Shown: piece after piece, positions 9,621 to 18,233 of the stretch
Layout: every line of letters begins with the position of its first letter
How positions within the stretch are numbered: position 1 is the first letter of the stretch
From: Xenorhabdus bovienii SS-2004
GTDB taxonomy: Bacteria; Pseudomonadota; Gammaproteobacteria; Enterobacterales; Enterobacteriaceae
Assembly: GCF_000027225.1 (NCBI RefSeq)
Contig: NC_013892.1
Coordinates: forward strand, 248,001-312,000
DNA length: 64,000 nucleotides
Reading direction: 5' to 3'
Program-made: the position numbers and the translations under genes
Notes under the pieces: generated by a model
Databases searched by the model: none
What the model was told of the DNA's origin: nothing
What the model saw: only the letters and a program-made list of their open reading frames with translations

Positions 9621-10511
9621 TCATAACTTGAGTTTATCTATCAGGTAATCAATAAACACTCGGCATTTACGCTGAATCTGGTGTCCATTTGGGTATACGA
9701 TTGTGACGGGCTGTTTTGGCAGTGAATATTCAGGAAAAAGTCGCACTAGATTGCCTGATTGCAGCTCGGTTTCTATCATCCATTCGGGTAAGACAGTCAC
9801 ACCGAACCCCGCAATAGCCATTGTTTTTATTGAGGTCGAAGAGTTGGCGTTGAATCTGGCTTTGGCTCGTATATCAATTGACGGTAAGGTGGAGTGACTT
9901 AATTCCCAGTGTGTAGGTGTTTGCAAATTACTGTTAGCAATCCAATCAACATCCTTGAGATCATTGACTGTTTCCAGTTTATTTTTTTCAAGCCAGTCAG
10001 GTGATGCCACCATATAAATTTTAAAGTCAGCAATTTTACGACTTTTAAGCGAAGAATCTCGCAATACCCCCAACCTGATGGCTAAATCCAGCCTGTCTGA
10101 AATAAGGTCATTAAGAGCAGAGCCAGCGTCATAGCTGACATTAAGTTGCGGATGTATCTTACAGAACTCGCCAATCAGAGGAAGGAGAAACCGATCACCG
10201 AACTCGATTGTTGATGTGATATGTAGGGTGCCAGAAAGTGAAAGATACTGTTCAGCCACATTATCTAAGCTGGACTGAATATTAATAAAAATTTCACTAA
10301 ATTCATTGTAAAGAAACTGACCTGCTTCCGTCAGCGCAACTCCTCTGGAATTACGAATCAATAACGGTATGTTTAATGACTCTTCCAGCCGCTTAACGTG
10401 AATGCTGGTCATTGCTTTGCTGATCAACAGTCGTTCTGCTGCCCGTGTGAATGATCCACAATCCACTACAGCAATAAAGGTTTGAATCCGGTTTAATTGG
10501 TTATTCATCAT
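9621..10511 (-). CDS. LysR-family transcriptional regulator
   Basis: 296 residues. The N-terminal winged helix-turn-helix (about 5-64) shows the family pattern FIAVVDCGSFTRAAERLLISKAMTSIHVKRLEE... followed by LTEAGQFLYNE. The C-terminal part (about 90-290) is a LysR substrate-binding fold of the CrgA/YafC-like type (LDLAIRLG, ITVLPEW-like GVTVLPEWM). It is transcribed divergently from the exporter at 10598 with an 86-base gap, the usual layout for a LysR regulator controlling its neighbour. The effector is unknown. Confidence 0.92.
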   Translation of the reverse strand: MMNNQLNRIQTFIAVVDCGSFTRAAERLLISKAMTSIHVKRLEESLNIPLLIRNSRGVALTEAGQFLYNEFSEIFINIQSSLDNVAEQYLSLSGTLHITSTIEFGDRFLLPLIGEFCKIHPQLNVSYDAGSALNDLISDRLDLAIRLGVLRDSSLKSRKIADFKIYMVASPDWLEKNKLETVNDLKDVDWIANSNLQTPTHWELSHSTLPSIDIRAKARFNANSSTSIKTMAIAGFGVTVLPEWMIETELQSGNLVRLFPEYSLPKQPVTIVYPNGHQIQRKCRVFIDYLIDKLKL

Positions 10512-10597
10512 GGTTAATTACAGCTAAACGGAATGTTCAATTTATATTCATAGTCTTAACGGGTCAAGAAAGCCTAAACTCCGCAGTGGAGGGCATA
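10512..10597. promoter_or_regulatory. Divergent promoter region between lysR gene and exporter gene
   Basis: This short AT-rich gap must hold both promoters and any LysR operator. The exporter's Shine-Dalgarno GGAGGG is at 10588-10593, four bases before ATG 10598. No clean T-N11-A palindrome could be fixed by eye. Confidence 0.5.
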
Positions 10598-11947
10598 ATG
10601 ACTTATCGTTATCGTATTGCAATAATTTTTCTGGTTGGTTTTTTTATAGACTGTATCAACATTTTTATGTCAGCTATAGCTTTACCGGATATCGCACGTA
10701 ATTTATCAGTTTCGGAATCAACAGTGACCTGGGTTGCGAATAGTTACCTATTGGGATTGACTCTCATTATTCCTATCAGTAACTGGTTGGCAAGTCGGTT
10801 TGGTACCCGCCAAATCATGACTGCATCCATGTTGGTTTTCTCAATAGCCGCGTTCTTTGCGGGTATGGCGACGCATTTTTTCAGCCTGGCACTATTCCGT
10901 TTTATACAAGGTCTCGGTGGAGGGTTGTTGATTCCTGTTGGACAGGCTCTGACTTTGAGCCTGTTTAAAAAACAGGAAAGAGCAAAGATTTCAACGATTA
11001 TCATGGCGGTCGCATTAATCGCCCCAGCAGTCTCTCCGGGAGTGGGGGGGATAATCGTAGATCATTTCTCTTGGCATTGGGTGTTTTTCAGCAATATTCC
11101 TTTTAGTCTTATCGCAGCTCTGTTGTCATTTCTTTGGATTAAAACGGAAAAAACAACGGCTCCTAAACCTGATTTGAGTGGTCTATTTTTGGTAAGTTTG
11201 TCGCTGGCTTCTCTTTTACTCGGTTTGTCGCTCTATGCTGAAGCAAGCACTAAATTAGTGCCTTACATATTGGTTATCACAGGAGTCTTGTTTGCTTTAC
11301 TTTATGTTCGCCATTACCGCCGCATCAATAATCCGGTACTCGATTTAAACATTCTGACCAACATCCGGATGCGTTTTTCAATATGGGTCTATTACGCTGT
11401 ACCCGGTGTATTTACCGGAGTGAACCTGCTCAATATCTTCTATCTGCAACAAGAACTGAATTGGTCTGCGGAGAAAGCCGGATTGCTGATGCTTTTTTAT
11501 GCAGCCGGTTCCTTCTGTGCGATATTAATCTGTGGCCGAATATATAACCAGTTGGGATCGGTACGTTTGTTCTTTGCCGGTCTCGTCTTACATGCCGCAG
11601 GAATTGCCATACTCGTTACTGTAAATACCCCTCAGGATCAGCCTCTTCTGATTATGGCATACCTTTTGATGGGAATCGGTGGGGGGATAGGCGCAAATAC
11701 CGCGCAAACCACGGCGATGCTGGATTTTGAAGGCGAGAATTTATCCCGTGCCAGCACGATCTGGAATCTCAATCGCCAGATATGTTTTAGTATTGGCGCC
11801 ACTATTTTTGCCATGATTTTTAATGTATTGCAGCATCAAACTACTCCGGCAACGGCTTACCATCTCACCTTTATTATTGCGGCAATTTCAGGTTTATTGC
11901 CCCTGTTAAAATTGCGCCAACTGGCTAAGAGTCGGGAGACTGTATGA
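10598..11947 (+). CDS. Major facilitator superfamily drug:proton antiporter, DHA2 (EmrB/QacA-like)
   Basis: 449 residues, almost entirely membrane helices. The first helix is followed by IALPDIARNLSVSESTVTWVANSYLLGLTLIIP, typical of DHA2 exporters. The motif A-like loop NWLASRFGTRQIM follows, and motif C-like glycine/proline-rich sequence appears as LIAPAVSPGVGGIIVD. Inferred role: proton-driven efflux of a toxic compound across the inner membrane. ATG 10598 is preferred to GTG 10586 because GGAGGG lies directly upstream of it. The stop overlaps the next start (ATGA, 11944-11947), so the two genes are co-translated. The substrate is unknown. Confidence 0.9.
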   Translation: MTYRYRIAIIFLVGFFIDCINIFMSAIALPDIARNLSVSESTVTWVANSYLLGLTLIIPISNWLASRFGTRQIMTASMLVFSIAAFFAGMATHFFSLALFRFIQGLGGGLLIPVGQALTLSLFKKQERAKISTIIMAVALIAPAVSPGVGGIIVDHFSWHWVFFSNIPFSLIAALLSFLWIKTEKTTAPKPDLSGLFLVSLSLASLLLGLSLYAEASTKLVPYILVITGVLFALLYVRHYRRINNPVLDLNILTNIRMRFSIWVYYAVPGVFTGVNLLNIFYLQQELNWSAEKAGLLMLFYAAGSFCAILICGRIYNQLGSVRLFFAGLVLHAAGIAILVTVNTPQDQPLLIMAYLLMGIGGGIGANTAQTTAMLDFEGENLSRASTIWNLNRQICFSIGATIFAMIFNVLQHQTTPATAYHLTFIIAAISGLLPLLKLRQLAKSRETV

Positions 11948-12348
11948 ACAACCAAAAAGAGTTAATTGCGCATCAAAGCATCATGGAACTTCACCAATGG
12001 ATAGAAGACGTATTTACCAATGATCAGCAAAAAGGCGCTGTGTCTCTGGAAAAACTGCTTTCTTGCTTCAGCCCTGAATTCAGCATGATTACAACCCGTG
12101 GGCATATTGCTTTTTTTGTTCAGGTCAGTGAGCTGTTTCATCAGAATATAGGCTATAAACCCAGTTTAAAGATTGAAATCGATTCTATTAAGACACTGGT
12201 TAATACTGGCGATACGGTGGTATGCCAATACAGGGAAACACATTGCATGAATGGCATAAACCAATCACGTTGGTCTGTTGTCATCATTGAATTTAAAGAG
12301 GGAAATGCGTTATGGCGTTACCTTCATGAAACCTCGATTGTGGTTTAA
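11944..12348 (+). CDS. Small NTF2/SnoaL-like protein
   Basis: 134 residues, soluble, with no signal peptide. The pattern of an N-terminal helix, a central TRGHIAFF-like helix and alternating strands ending WSVVIIEFKEGNALWRYLHET resembles SnoaL-like/DUF4440 proteins of the NTF2 fold, which include small isomerases and binding proteins. This is inference from the pattern only. It is translationally coupled to the exporter and shares its terminator region, so it probably acts on or binds the same compound. Confidence 0.6.
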   Translation: MNNQKELIAHQSIMELHQWIEDVFTNDQQKGAVSLEKLLSCFSPEFSMITTRGHIAFFVQVSELFHQNIGYKPSLKIEIDSIKTLVNTGDTVVCQYRETHCMNGINQSRWSVVIIEFKEGNALWRYLHETSIVV

Positions 12349-12383
12349 ACATGATGCAGTACCAAATGAGTAAATTTTCCCAA

Positions 12384-12407
12384 AAAGGGCGAGCAAATTC
12401 GCCCTTT
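12384..12407. terminator. Bidirectional terminator between convergent genes
   Basis: AAAGGGCGA (12384-12392) and TCGCCCTTT (12399-12407) make a 9-bp stem with A and T tracts on either side. It lies between the exporter operon and the convergent tautomerase gene. Confidence 0.85.
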
Positions 12408-12436
12408 ACATCGATATACTATCCGTCAATTGTCGG

Positions 12437-12643
12437 CTACTTTTTCGCAGCAGCCCTGACTTCAGTTACACTTTTACCGCCAATGCCCCAGTTATCCGTT
12501 TCAACTTCATCAATAATGACAAACGTCGTCGCCGGATTTTTACCCAGTACATCCACCAGCAGCTGGGTTGCACCTTCAATCAATTGCTTCTTCTGCTCGG
12601 CAGTCGCACCTTCGCGGGTGATTCTGATGTTTACAAATGGCAT
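12437..12643 (-). CDS. 4-oxalocrotonate tautomerase family protein
   Basis: 68 residues starting MPFVNIRITREG. After removal of the first methionine, Pro-1 is the catalytic base of this family; the conserved arginine at position 8 and the tail VIIDEVETDNWGIGG also fit. Members interconvert enol and keto forms; the true substrate is not deducible. ATG 12643-12641 with GGAGTC just upstream is the start; an upstream in-frame start at 12706 would bury the catalytic proline and is rejected. It is transcribed with yhjD. Confidence 0.93.
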   Translation of the reverse strand: MPFVNIRITREGATAEQKKQLIEGATQLLVDVLGKNPATTFVIIDEVETDNWGIGGKSVTEVRAAAKK

Positions 12644-12666
12644 ACATGACTCCTTTTTTTGGTTTG

Positions 12667-13524
12667 TTATGATGTTTTCTCTGCCGTGGCAATCCAAGCA
12701 GCACAAAACAGTGTCAGACGGGCAAAGAAATAGAAAAATGCCATCAAGCCAATGACCGAGCCGAAGGCGGCGCCAGAAGGTGAACTGGCAAGTTTTGGCA
12801 ACATGATCGTCATAATATATTTAATGATCTCAAACCCAATTGCGGCCATTAAGGTGCCCTGAAACAGCGCTTTCCGCTCAGGTTGATGCCGGGGTAAGAT
12901 CCACAATATCCACAGAAATAACAAATAATTGGCAGAAATGGAAATGGTCATGCCTATCAGTGTCCATGCAGGGCGCAGCCATTCAATACCTTCTAATCCA
13001 AAGGCATGAACGAGGGTTGCCTGAGCAGATCCGGCGATAGAGGTCAGAGAAAGCGTTATCACCAATGCGAACAGCAGACCAAATAGGGAGAAAAAATCGC
13101 GGATATACTGAGAGTAGATTTTTTCTTTTTCTGCATGATGACGTTCCCAGACATCGCGGGATTGGGCGAGGATGGCTTCGCGTAAGTTGCCTACCCAGTT
13201 CACACCTGAATAGAGTGCGATTGCCAGACCCGTCAATCCAACCGTCGTTCTTTGATTCACCGCAGTATCAACACTGTTTTTCAGCGTGTTAGCCAGCGAT
13301 GGGTCACTGATGCTGTTAGCAATACCATTGATCAACCTTGTCAGCAAATCAGGATTGGATGCCAGTACAAAACCGGCGATGGCAAAAGAGAGCATCAAGA
13401 TTGGGATGAGAGATAGAAATGAAAAATAAGTAATGGCGGCACCGAACTGGCTTCCCATCCGATCATTGAAGCGCTGGGCAGCCCGAATCAAATGGGCAAT
13501 AAATGGAACAAAATCTCTTGGCAT
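12667..13524 (-). CDS. yhjD: Inner-membrane protein YhjD (YihY/BrkB family)
   Basis: 285 residues with six probable membrane helices. It matches E. coli YhjD as remembered: IAHLIRAAQRFNDR, QFGAAITYFSFLSLIPILM, GVNWVGNLREAI and SGAAFGSVIGLMAFFYFFARLTLFCAAWIATAE. The N-terminus is about 50 residues shorter than the E. coli protein. The family is a conserved inner-membrane family; E. coli yhjD mutations suppress loss of lipid export/Kdo assembly. The synteny with yhjJ and yhjK is of E. coli type. Confidence 0.9.
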   Translation of the reverse strand: MPRDFVPFIAHLIRAAQRFNDRMGSQFGAAITYFSFLSLIPILMLSFAIAGFVLASNPDLLTRLINGIANSISDPSLANTLKNSVDTAVNQRTTVGLTGLAIALYSGVNWVGNLREAILAQSRDVWERHHAEKEKIYSQYIRDFFSLFGLLFALVITLSLTSIAGSAQATLVHAFGLEGIEWLRPAWTLIGMTISISANYLLFLWILWILPRHQPERKALFQGTLMAAIGFEIIKYIMTIMLPKLASSPSGAAFGSVIGLMAFFYFFARLTLFCAAWIATAEKTS

Positions 13525-13629
13525 TACATTCCCTTAATTCTGGTTTTGCCTAGTGTACTCATTATGTTAGCGCTATGCGCTAAATGGGTATGTGGAAAAA
13601 GAGTAACAGGCAAAACAGAAAAGGCAACA

Positions 13630-13660
13630 AATACGGTAGCCGCATGATGGGCTACCGTAC
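13630..13660 (-). terminator. Hairpin terminator downstream of tpsA
   Basis: TACGGTAGCC (13632-13641) and GGCTACCGTA (13650-13659) form a perfect 10-bp stem with an 8-base loop. On the minus strand it is followed by TTTGTT, and it lies 26 bases after the tpsA stop codon. Confidence 0.75.
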
Positions 13661-13685
13661 TGAGGAACAATCGAATAAATGCTGA

Positions 13686-16600
13686 TTAATCTAATTGATG
13701 GCCTTTGATCCCACTGTGGGTAGCAGGAGTTGCTGTATCGTGGCTCTCATTTTTTACGAAAGGAATTTTTCCGGAAAAAATATCTTTTTGTGCAGCACCG
13801 GCAAGACCTACCATGGAATCTGGCAGATTAACACCGAGGTTTCTCCCCTTATCGTATCCAGTCACAGGCTGATGCCCAATCTGCTGGGTATTCACTGATA
13901 CCGTCCCTTGTGCACTGTCAATTTTACCACCGACTAAATAGGTTTTTCCTGCAACATCCAGATTAACGCCGTGAGTACCGGTCAGGGTGGATTGCTCACC
14001 AGTGGCTTCTCTGTCTAGCGTATCGTAATTGCCTTTCAGTTTACCGCTGTAACCTTTGAAAGCGGCGGTCAGTTGGTCTTTCAGTCCCGGCACCTCTTTT
14101 TTACCATCTGCTGCTGCGGTTTCAGGCGCTGTTTCTGATGAACTGCTATTGGCGGTCGGTACAGGAAGTGTAGCTTTATCGTCCCCTTTGACTGTTTTGC
14201 TGTAACCCAAACCAGCATCCAGACCGACATTCAGGCTATGTGTACTGTCTTTAAGGCTTTCAACATTGAGGTTGCCGCCGACATTACCTGTCACGCGATC
14301 GGCAGTAACATTGGTGCCTTTGAGTGAAGTATCGCCACCGCTGGTCAGCGTGACGTTACCGCCGGACACATGGCCGTTATGGTATGTCATTGTATCCAGA
14401 CGATTGACACCGAATTTCACTTCACCACCAATGTTATATTTGTTATCGATGATTTTGTTGCCAGCCTCACTGCTGCCAGTGGAATTGTCAGTTGCCGCAT
14501 TGACACTTCCTGCGCTATCCCCGCTTTCATTGTTTCGGGCCTTGCTGGACATACCCCCTTTGCCCTTGAGACCAACATTCCAGCCATTGTTGTTGATGGT
14601 GTCCTGAGCGGAAGTCAGTTCAATTTTCCCACGTTGTGCAGTTAAATCGACTTGCTTACCAGAGACATCAGAACCTTTCAGTGCCAGATTATTGCCTGCA
14701 TTCAGGTTTACACCCTGTCCCGCTGTGAGGGTACTGGTTTGAGCCGTCGTGCTGGTCTGCTGGTCAGTGTTATAACCACCGCCAGCGCTGGCACTGAAAT
14801 TCTTACCATCCGGGTTGGTTCCCACGGTCAGAGAAATCTCTCCATTGTGACCTGTACGGTTTTGCTCGTTGCGGTTAGTGGCTTGATCAAACTGGATATT
14901 TTCTTTCGCATTGATGTTTGTACTGCCACTGCCAGCATTCATGGAGGTGCCTTGGTAACGGGCGTCTCTGGTCACTTGGATATCAATACCGTTTTGTGCC
15001 TGAACCCCGCTGGTCACGGCATTAGCACTGCTGTTGGAGGTTGCCTGATAACTGCCATCACCTTTGCCATTAACGGAAATATCACTGCCGGTTGAGGTGT
15101 AAACGCGCAGACGGGCGTTGCCAGTGGTGTCAGAAGAATGGCTATCTTTACGATTGTAGGCGGCTTCACTGGTATGACTGCCGGCTGTCAGTGACACGTC
15201 TCCTGTATTGGCTTGATATTGGGTTCCTTGATCGTAAACATCACCGTTAGTGGTGACTTTGACGTTACCCGCCTGGATTGAAGTGACGACTGCGTTTGAC
15301 TGGCTATTGCCGGTATAATGGCTGTTGCCTTTGGCCGCTAACTCAAGGCCGGCATTCGGTAAGCCAATTTTGGCAATGGAAGTATCCAATTTCTTCTCAC
15401 TGGCCGCTTTGGCTGTTTTTTCTGCCGGACGAGTCGTTGCACTGTAATCGGCTGAACCACTGATTTCACTGTCCACCTGCAACTGATTAGTGGAGTTTGA
15501 TTCCGTATTTTCTGTCGCCAGATTTTTGATGCTCCCGGCATTGGCCTGATAAACACCATTGATCTGATGCTGAGTGCCTTGCTGCTTTAACTCTCCTGTT
15601 GCATTCAATTCAAGATTGCCGGTAACTTGAGTCTTTGACACTACAGCCGTGGTTTGGTTTTGGGACTGGCCATGACTTGCGTAACCACCTTCAATACCAC
15701 CACCGAGCCTATCCATACCACCGGTCAAGAACAGACCGCCACGGCCTTTTACTTGTGAGTTTTCGGTTGATGTCCTGTTTTCCCCAGAGAGTAAATTGAT
15801 ATTGTTCCCGGTGACTTTGGCATCCCCTTGTGTCGTCACTAATTTGGAGCCGGTGACGGTGACATTTTCGCTTGCATTGAGGGTGAGGTTGCCACCGTTC
15901 AATTCTGATGGACGCTGCGTTGTGACATCGGTTTTCTGACCATCACGCGTGTGCTCTAGGCCGATACCGACACGGTACTGCTTGTCTTCTGCTTCATGGG
16001 CGTAATATTGCCAGTTTAGATCGGTCTTTTCCTGATGATGGCTATTCTGCTCACCATAAGCCAGCACATTGATGTTGCCTGATGTATTCATTTGCAGCTC
16101 ACCCGCACTTTTCACCAGACTACCAATGATATTGATATCTTTATTACTGAGTAATTTCAGGTCGGTATCGGAAACCAGCTGACTATTGGACGTGGTCTGC
16201 TGTGTATTGTGTTCTTGGTTCGAATTTTTGGTGATGTTAAATATCGTACCGGTTCTTTCATTCACTTTCTTATAGGAGTTGTTAACCACGTTATCAATGA
16301 TTAATTGCCCATCATTTGCTTCAACATAAGCTCCCTGTTGTGCTCTCACTTTACTGCCGGTAATAGTGACACCATTCATTCCCGACAGCAGCAAATGTCC
16401 GTTCGCGTTGATATCAGAGATATGATGAGTTTCTTCTTTATTGAGGTTATCTTTGTTACTGCCGCCCGCAATGCCACCCCAGTATTTTTTATTCTTAGCA
16501 ATGCTTTGATTATCAACAAGAGATTGAGCCGTGATTTTCGCCTGCTGACCGGCAGAAACAATCAGGTTTTTGCCGGAATTGACCTGAGAACCGATAATTT

Positions 16601-18134
16601 CAGCATTTGCCCCTGCATTGATGCCTAAATCTCCCCCTGCACTCAATTCACTGCCGATGCTTCTCTGGGCAGTATGGTTTTTGTTCCAGTTTCCGGTCTG
16701 CAAACCAACAGTGTGGTTCTTCTTATAGCCTTTCTCGGCTGTTACTTCTGATTCCAGCAGACCCGCCAGTTTCACATCTTTCCGGGCGGATACGGACAGT
16801 TTATTGCCAGCGCTGATTTTACTGCCAAGCACTTCTGCATTACCTTCGCTGGCTGTCAGGTGGACATTTTCATGCGCCTTGATGGTATTGCCTTCATGAT
16901 GGTATTTTTCACTTTCTTCAGTAACATCGTACTGCCAGGATAATTTCCATTCATTTTTGGTGTTGCTGGTAAGCTGGTGGAGTTGCTGTCCATCCAGTTT
17001 TAGATCAGCACCGGTCAGCGTGACATTATCCCCTACAATATCGGTCGCCATAACGCGGTTATTCTGCTTGGCCACCAGCGTAATATTCTTGCCTTCCAAT
17101 TGGGTACGGGCAATGGATTCACTGATTTGCTTCTGTTGGGCATAAAGACCACTGAAACTGCCTTGGTGGTTGTCACTGCCGTCTTTGTCTGATGAGGATT
17201 GATTGAGGCGTCCTTGGGACAGAACATTGTTGCCTTGCAATGTGATATCCCCGCCTTTCAGATTAGCGGCCTGCAAATTCACATCCCCGTAAGACTTAAT
17301 ATCAATACTGTCATTGGCCGTCATCTTGCCTTGCAGATTGACGCCGCTGCCTTCTGCGGTATTCAGCAGGCGAATACGTCCGGCCTGCATACTGCCGAGG
17401 TAATAACTGTCGAGCACACCAACATCTGCTTGTTGTGATGCCAGAATTTTTCCATCGGCTGAAATCTGGTTATTACCTGTCGTGATATTGATTATTTTGG
17501 CGGTGATTTCCCGACCATGACTATCAATTTTGGGAGCAATCAAGTTCAGAACGTCAGTATGTGACAAGCCATTGTTTTTGATACTCAGCGCATTTTGGTT
17601 GTTAAAAGTATTGAATCCTTGCAGAACGCCATTTTCAACTAACGGATTACCGACAACCAGAGAGGCCTGATTGGTATTGATAAAACCGCAGCCGTTGCAG
17701 GTAATACCATTAGGGTTTGCCAGCACATAATCGGCGGCTATCCCGAAAATTTCTTGTTGACCGAGCAAGAGTGAAGGGTTGCGGCTGATCACTTCATTTA
17801 AAATCACACTGGCGGCCTGCCCATTCAGATTGCTGTTGGCCGATAACTGGCCGGCTAATTCTGATGAGCCATCGATCAATGAGTTATTTAATACCGCCCC
17901 CATCTGATTAACGTTGAAATCCTCATATTGGTTATGGGACAGCCCTGAGTCAGAAGGTGCTACGATATTCACTACCGTAGCACCTGTATCCGCGAGGGTA
18001 ACATCAGGGCGATGTCCTGCATCACCTCCGGGCGTGATTCCGTTGGCAAAACTGACTGAACAGGTTGTCAGAATAATTGCCATGGATACGGCAAGTTTTC
18101 CCGTAGGAGATAACTTGAATTTTTTTTCTTGCAT
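13686..18134 (-). CDS. xhlA: Two-partner secretion haemolysin TpsA (ShlA/HpmA/XhlA type)
   Basis: 1482 residues. A signal peptide (cleavage after SVSFA, residue 30) leads into the TPS domain, about 35-260, which carries LANPNGITCNGCGF: the NPNG motif at 140-143 and the CxxC pair at 146-149 seen in the ShlA/HpmA subgroup. The rest is a filamentous beta-helix of short repeats (for example NLTLNASENVTVTGSKL). No VENN motif or separate toxin tip is present, so it is haemolysin-like rather than a CdiA contact-dependent toxin. It is secreted through the partner TpsB encoded just upstream. Xenorhabdus nematophila has an XhlA haemolysin of this type in an xhlBA operon; the name is given by that resemblance. 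Confidence 0.85.
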   Translation of the reverse strand: MQEKKFKLSPTGKLAVSMAIILTTCSVSFANGITPGGDAGHRPDVTLADTGATVVNIVAPSDSGLSHNQYEDFNVNQMGAVLNNSLIDGSSELAGQLSANSNLNGQAASVILNEVISRNPSLLLGQQEIFGIAADYVLANPNGITCNGCGFINTNQASLVVGNPLVENGVLQGFNTFNNQNALSIKNNGLSHTDVLNLIAPKIDSHGREITAKIINITTGNNQISADGKILASQQADVGVLDSYYLGSMQAGRIRLLNTAEGSGVNLQGKMTANDSIDIKSYGDVNLQAANLKGGDITLQGNNVLSQGRLNQSSSDKDGSDNHQGSFSGLYAQQKQISESIARTQLEGKNITLVAKQNNRVMATDIVGDNVTLTGADLKLDGQQLHQLTSNTKNEWKLSWQYDVTEESEKYHHEGNTIKAHENVHLTASEGNAEVLGSKISAGNKLSVSARKDVKLAGLLESEVTAEKGYKKNHTVGLQTGNWNKNHTAQRSIGSELSAGGDLGINAGANAEIIGSQVNSGKNLIVSAGQQAKITAQSLVDNQSIAKNKKYWGGIAGGSNKDNLNKEETHHISDINANGHLLLSGMNGVTITGSKVRAQQGAYVEANDGQLIIDNVVNNSYKKVNERTGTIFNITKNSNQEHNTQQTTSNSQLVSDTDLKLLSNKDINIIGSLVKSAGELQMNTSGNINVLAYGEQNSHHQEKTDLNWQYYAHEAEDKQYRVGIGLEHTRDGQKTDVTTQRPSELNGGNLTLNASENVTVTGSKLVTTQGDAKVTGNNINLLSGENRTSTENSQVKGRGGLFLTGGMDRLGGGIEGGYASHGQSQNQTTAVVSKTQVTGNLELNATGELKQQGTQHQINGVYQANAGSIKNLATENTESNSTNQLQVDSEISGSADYSATTRPAEKTAKAASEKKLDTSIAKIGLPNAGLELAAKGNSHYTGNSQSNAVVTSIQAGNVKVTTNGDVYDQGTQYQANTGDVSLTAGSHTSEAAYNRKDSHSSDTTGNARLRVYTSTGSDISVNGKGDGSYQATSNSSANAVTSGVQAQNGIDIQVTRDARYQGTSMNAGSGSTNINAKENIQFDQATNRNEQNRTGHNGEISLTVGTNPDGKNFSASAGGGYNTDQQTSTTAQTSTLTAGQGVNLNAGNNLALKGSDVSGKQVDLTAQRGKIELTSAQDTINNNGWNVGLKGKGGMSSKARNNESGDSAGSVNAATDNSTGSSEAGNKIIDNKYNIGGEVKFGVNRLDTMTYHNGHVSGGNVTLTSGGDTSLKGTNVTADRVTGNVGGNLNVESLKDSTHSLNVGLDAGLGYSKTVKGDDKATLPVPTANSSSSETAPETAAADGKKEVPGLKDQLTAAFKGYSGKLKGNYDTLDREATGEQSTLTGTHGVNLDVAGKTYLVGGKIDSAQGTVSVNTQQIGHQPVTGYDKGRNLGVNLPDSMVGLAGAAQKDIFSGKIPFVKNESHDTATPATHSGIKGHQLD

Positions 18135-18233
18135 ATTATTACCTCTGTTTACTTTCTTCTATTGCCATGTGCAGCCCCCTGAGAATAAAACCCCAAGTTG
18201 ACTACGGTTAAAAAATGCTAATTGCTACAAAAA

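Noticed and set aside
13686..18134. TpsA as a CdiA-type contact-dependent toxin with a variable tip and CdiI gene
   Set aside because: No VENN-like motif, no composition change near the C-terminus and no small immunity gene downstream; the haemolysin-type CxxC and NPNG motifs fit ShlA/XhlA better.
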